NCBI GenBank assembly: GCA_004525685.1
Contig: SPBW01000105.1
Location: 1 to 8,154, forward strand
Direction of reading: 5' to 3'
DNA length: 8,154 nucleotides
DNA from: Candidatus Atribacteria bacterium
GTDB lineage: Bacteria; Bipolaricaulota; Bipolaricaulia; UBA7950; UBA9294
Shown: positions 6,089 to 8,154 of the stretch, piece after piece
Layout: each line of letters starts with the position of its first letter
Position numbering within the stretch: position 1 is the first letter of the stretch
Translations under genes and position numbers: made by a program
The notes under the pieces: generated by a model
Database searches by the model: none
Seen by the model: the letters and a program-made list of their open reading frames with translations, nothing else
What the model was told of the DNA's origin: nothing

Positions 6089-7966
6089 TTAAGGAGAGAA
6101 GGGTGCTGCAGCATCTCGTGATGGGTCTTTCAGGTGAGACAGGATCCTAGATGCCAGTGCCTGAGGAATACCGGCACTTAGGGCGACGTCCTCAGGCGTT
6201 GCCTGAGCAAGACGATCAACAGACCCAAACGTCTTCATCAGGGCGGATTTTCGCTTGGGGCCGATGCCAGCGATATCATCGAGCACCGAAGAGAGGCTGC
6301 GTGCAGATCGGAGTCTGCGGTGATAGGTAATGGCAAACCGATGCGCCTCATCGCGAATGCGCCGCAACAGAAGCAGTGCCTCGGACTCCATGGGAAGGCG
6401 GATCGATTGAGACCCCCCTGGCTTGAAGACCTCCTCCTCGCGCTTGGCCAATCCAATGACATCCATCCCTTCAATATTGAGTTCTTGCAGCACATCGACA
6501 GCAACCTTCAGTTGACCCTTACCTCCGTCAATCAGTACCAAGTCAGGCAGATCAGAGAACTTGCCGCGCGCGATGGTGGGATTGGCCAACTCTGCCAACC
6601 CGCGGCGGAAGCGGCGACGAACGACTTCTTTCATCATGGCATAATCATCGGGCTTACCTGAGAGATGGACCTTGAAATGGCGGTACGCATCGCGTCGAGG
6701 ACGCCCGTTCTCGAACACGACCATTGATCCTGTGGCTTCTTCTCCTTGCGTATTAGAAATGTCGAACGCCTCAATTCGTTGAGGAAATCCGTTCAAGCCG
6801 AGGCTGTCAACCAACTCGATCAATGCACTTGAGGTCTCTTTACGAAGCGCTGTTTGCTTTTGATCCTGCTTGAGGGCGAACTTCGCATTCTCACATGCCA
6901 TTGCCACCAGAGAGCGCTTCTCTCCGCGCTGTGGAACCTTGATCTCAACCTTGCGTCCGCGAAGATCGGACATCCACTGTGAGAGGGCATCTTGGTGATC
7001 GGCGTTGAAGGGAGCCAGAATCTCCCGAGGAATGGATGATGCGTTGGCATAGTACTGGGTGATGAACGCATCGAGAATCTCTGAATTGGCGGTGTCTTCA
7101 GGCGCGCGCAAGAAGAAGGTTTGCCTGCCGACAAGGCGTCCGTCGCGAACAGCGAAAAGAAGGACACACGCACGATCCTCCTCAGAGGCAAGGCCAATGA
7201 CATCGCGATCGGTTTGATCGCTCAGCACCACGGATTGGCTCTCCAGACTTCGCTGTAGCGCGTGGTGCTGATCGCGCAGATGTGCGGCACGTTCGAATCT
7301 CTCGCTGACCGCAGCGGCTCTCATGGCCTTCTCTAGGCGGGTCATCAAACCCGAGATACGTCCGTCGAACAACATGGCTGCTTGATCAATGAGTTGCCCG
7401 TACTCGGCTTGGGTGATCAGCTCGGCACAAGGGCCCGAACAACGTCCGATATGGTAGTTAAGACACGGACGCCGCGGCGTCTTCAAAGGCAGGTCAAGTG
7501 AACAGCTTCGTATGGGAAACAGCTTCTGCGCGAGCTTGAGTGTGGCGCGCATCGCCTTGGCGTTGGTGTAGGGGCCGAAGTAGCGAGTGCCATCGGGATA
7601 GCGTCTGCGAACGATGCGAACGCGAGGGAACGCCTCGTCAGTGATCTTGAGATAGGGATAGCGCTTGTCGTCGCGCAGCCGCACATTGAAGCGTGGCTGG
7701 TAGCGCTTGATCAGGCTGTCTTCAAGCAGAAAAGCCTCTGACTCCGTGGCTGTCTGGATCACCTCGAAGTCGGCGATCTCCAGAACCAACGCCTGTGTAC
7801 GCCGATGGAAATTATCAGGCGACTGGAAGTACGAGCGCACGCGCGAGCGCAATATAGCCGCCTTGCCCACGTAAAGCACGTCCCCGTGCGCGTCCTTCAT
7901 CAAATAGACGCCGGGAGACGTAGGGAGAGCAGCAAGCTTCTCTTCGCGTTGCGGGTCGTTGGACAT
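6089..7966 (-). CDS. uvrC: Excinuclease ABC subunit C
   Basis: UvrC is the dual-incision nuclease of nucleotide excision repair, recruited to UvrB-DNA complexes to cut on both sides of a lesion. It is full length at 625 aa with all domains in order. The GIY-YIG nuclease at the N-terminus carries GVY (19-21), YVG (32-34), R40 and a metal-binding Glu at about E82. A four-cysteine region (C155, C168, C176, C180) matches the iron-sulfur cluster site described for UvrC. The UvrB-binding UVR motif is at about 200-240. The RNase H-like nuclease has D402 (FDIS), D480 (LIDGGKGQ) and H542 (EAHRF) as the catalytic triad. Tandem helix-hairpin-helix motifs are at about 562-612, with IAGIGPKRKSALMKTFGS. 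There is no Shine-Dalgarno before the ATG, and a promoter candidate lies only about 10 nt upstream. It is divergent from tRNA-Ala. Confidence 0.97.
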   Translation of the reverse strand: MSNDPQREEKLAALPTSPGVYLMKDAHGDVLYVGKAAILRSRVRSYFQSPDNFHRRTQALVLEIADFEVIQTATESEAFLLEDSLIKRYQPRFNVRLRDDKRYPYLKITDEAFPRVRIVRRRYPDGTRYFGPYTNAKAMRATLKLAQKLFPIRSCSLDLPLKTPRRPCLNYHIGRCSGPCAELITQAEYGQLIDQAAMLFDGRISGLMTRLEKAMRAAAVSERFERAAHLRDQHHALQRSLESQSVVLSDQTDRDVIGLASEEDRACVLLFAVRDGRLVGRQTFFLRAPEDTANSEILDAFITQYYANASSIPREILAPFNADHQDALSQWMSDLRGRKVEIKVPQRGEKRSLVAMACENAKFALKQDQKQTALRKETSSALIELVDSLGLNGFPQRIEAFDISNTQGEEATGSMVVFENGRPRRDAYRHFKVHLSGKPDDYAMMKEVVRRRFRRGLAELANPTIARGKFSDLPDLVLIDGGKGQLKVAVDVLQELNIEGMDVIGLAKREEEVFKPGGSQSIRLPMESEALLLLRRIRDEAHRFAITYHRRLRSARSLSSVLDDIAGIGPKRKSALMKTFGSVDRLAQATPEDVALSAGIPQALASRILSHLKDPSRDAAAPFSP

Positions 7967-7976
7967 GGTTCATGGG

Positions 7977-8005
7977 ATAGTAACGAGGTCGCAGTTGCGG
8001 CTCAA
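7977..8005 (-). promoter_or_regulatory. Possible uvrC promoter giving a very short leader
   Basis: On the minus strand, TTGAGC (8005 down to 8000) and TACTAT (7982 down to 7977) are separated by 17 bp. The predicted start near 7970 leaves about 4 nt before the ATG at 7966, and no Shine-Dalgarno is present. Boxes are good but not perfect matches; the start point is inferred. Confidence 0.5.
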
Positions 8006-8031
8006 ATCAAGCAGGAACCGTGCTTCTCGGG

Positions 8032-8059
8032 TTGAAGGTTCTTCATCGGCGACTATAAT
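8032..8059 (+). promoter_or_regulatory. Strong sigma70-type promoter of tRNA-Ala
   Basis: TTGAAG (8032-8037) and a consensus TATAAT (8054-8059) are 16 bp apart. The start point would be about 8064-8067, giving a precursor leader of roughly 11-14 nt before the mature tRNA. The near-consensus boxes fit a highly expressed stable RNA gene. Confidence 0.8.
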
Positions 8060-8062
8060 GGG

Positions 8063-8084
8063 CACCTCCAACGTTTTGGGGGTG
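8063..8084 (+). other. Potential leader hairpin competing with the tRNA-Ala acceptor stem
   Basis: CACCTCCAA (8063-8071) can pair with TTGGGGGTG (8076-8084) around a 4-nt loop, giving a 9-bp stem with one G-U pair. The right arm contains the tRNA 5' acceptor strand (8078-8084), and CACCTCC (8063-8069) is identical to the 3' acceptor strand (8144-8150). Whether it forms in RNA depends on the exact start point, which may fall inside the left arm. Confidence 0.5.
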
Positions 8085-8154
8085 TAGCTCTAACCGGGAG
8101 AGCGCCCGCCTTGCACGCGGGAGGTTGTCGGTTCGAATCCGATCACCTCCACCA
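8078..8154 (+). tRNA. tRNA-Ala (anticodon UGC), CCA encoded
   Basis: The full cloverleaf can be drawn. The acceptor is GGGGGTG (8078-8084) with CACCTCC (8144-8150), and it contains the G3-U70 wobble pair that marks alanine tRNAs. The D-stem is GCTC/GAGC (8087-8090, 8100-8103). The anticodon stem is CCCGC/GCGGG (8105-8109, 8117-8121), with the loop at 8110-8116 and anticodon TGC at 8112-8114. The T-stem is GTCGG/CCGAT (8127-8131, 8139-8143) with loop TTCGAAT. The discriminator base is A (8151) and CCA is encoded at 8152-8154, exactly at the window edge. It reads alanine GCA and, depending on wobble modification, other GCN codons. It is divergent from uvrC. Confidence 0.98.

Overview
The window is ordinary bacterial chromosome carrying housekeeping genes. 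It is moderately GC-rich by eye, gene-dense, and has Shine-Dalgarno sequences and sigma70-type promoters. The proteins (exonuclease VII, RNase P protein, GreA, class II LysRS, UvrC, an M42 aminopeptidase) are clearly bacterial, but I cannot name the phylum. Two genes look leaderless or nearly so (rnpA, uvrC), and rnpA is not preceded by rpmH. That weakly points away from the best-studied model groups.

Layout, left to right. The 5' part of xseA reads leftward off the window edge. A 92-bp divergent promoter region follows, then a rightward cluster rnpA-greA-lysS-PAP2 phosphatase. Its genes overlap or nearly touch (TAATG between rnpA and greA, 12 nt between greA and lysS, ATGA between lysS and the phosphatase), so it is probably one operon. 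A class I/II PLP aminotransferase has its own promoter, whose -35 overlaps the phosphatase stop codon. It ends at a perfect 13-bp hairpin shared with a convergent M42 aminopeptidase gene. Next come a 267-bp intergenic stretch, uvrC on the minus strand, a divergent promoter region, and a complete tRNA-Ala(UGC) with encoded CCA that ends exactly at the right edge.

The genes serve RNA and protein synthesis (tRNA maturation, transcript cleavage, lysine charging, alanine tRNA), DNA repair (exonuclease VII, UvrC), amino-acid and peptide metabolism, and possibly lipid phosphate recycling. I see no mobile element, CRISPR array, defence system or obviously new multi-gene system.

The most unusual items are small. 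A 7-codon unit is tandemly triplicated inside rnpA, each copy being able to form an RNA hairpin. The rnpA promoter appears to place transcription start on the ATG. A copy of the tRNA-Ala 3' acceptor strand lies just upstream of the tRNA and could form a competing hairpin.
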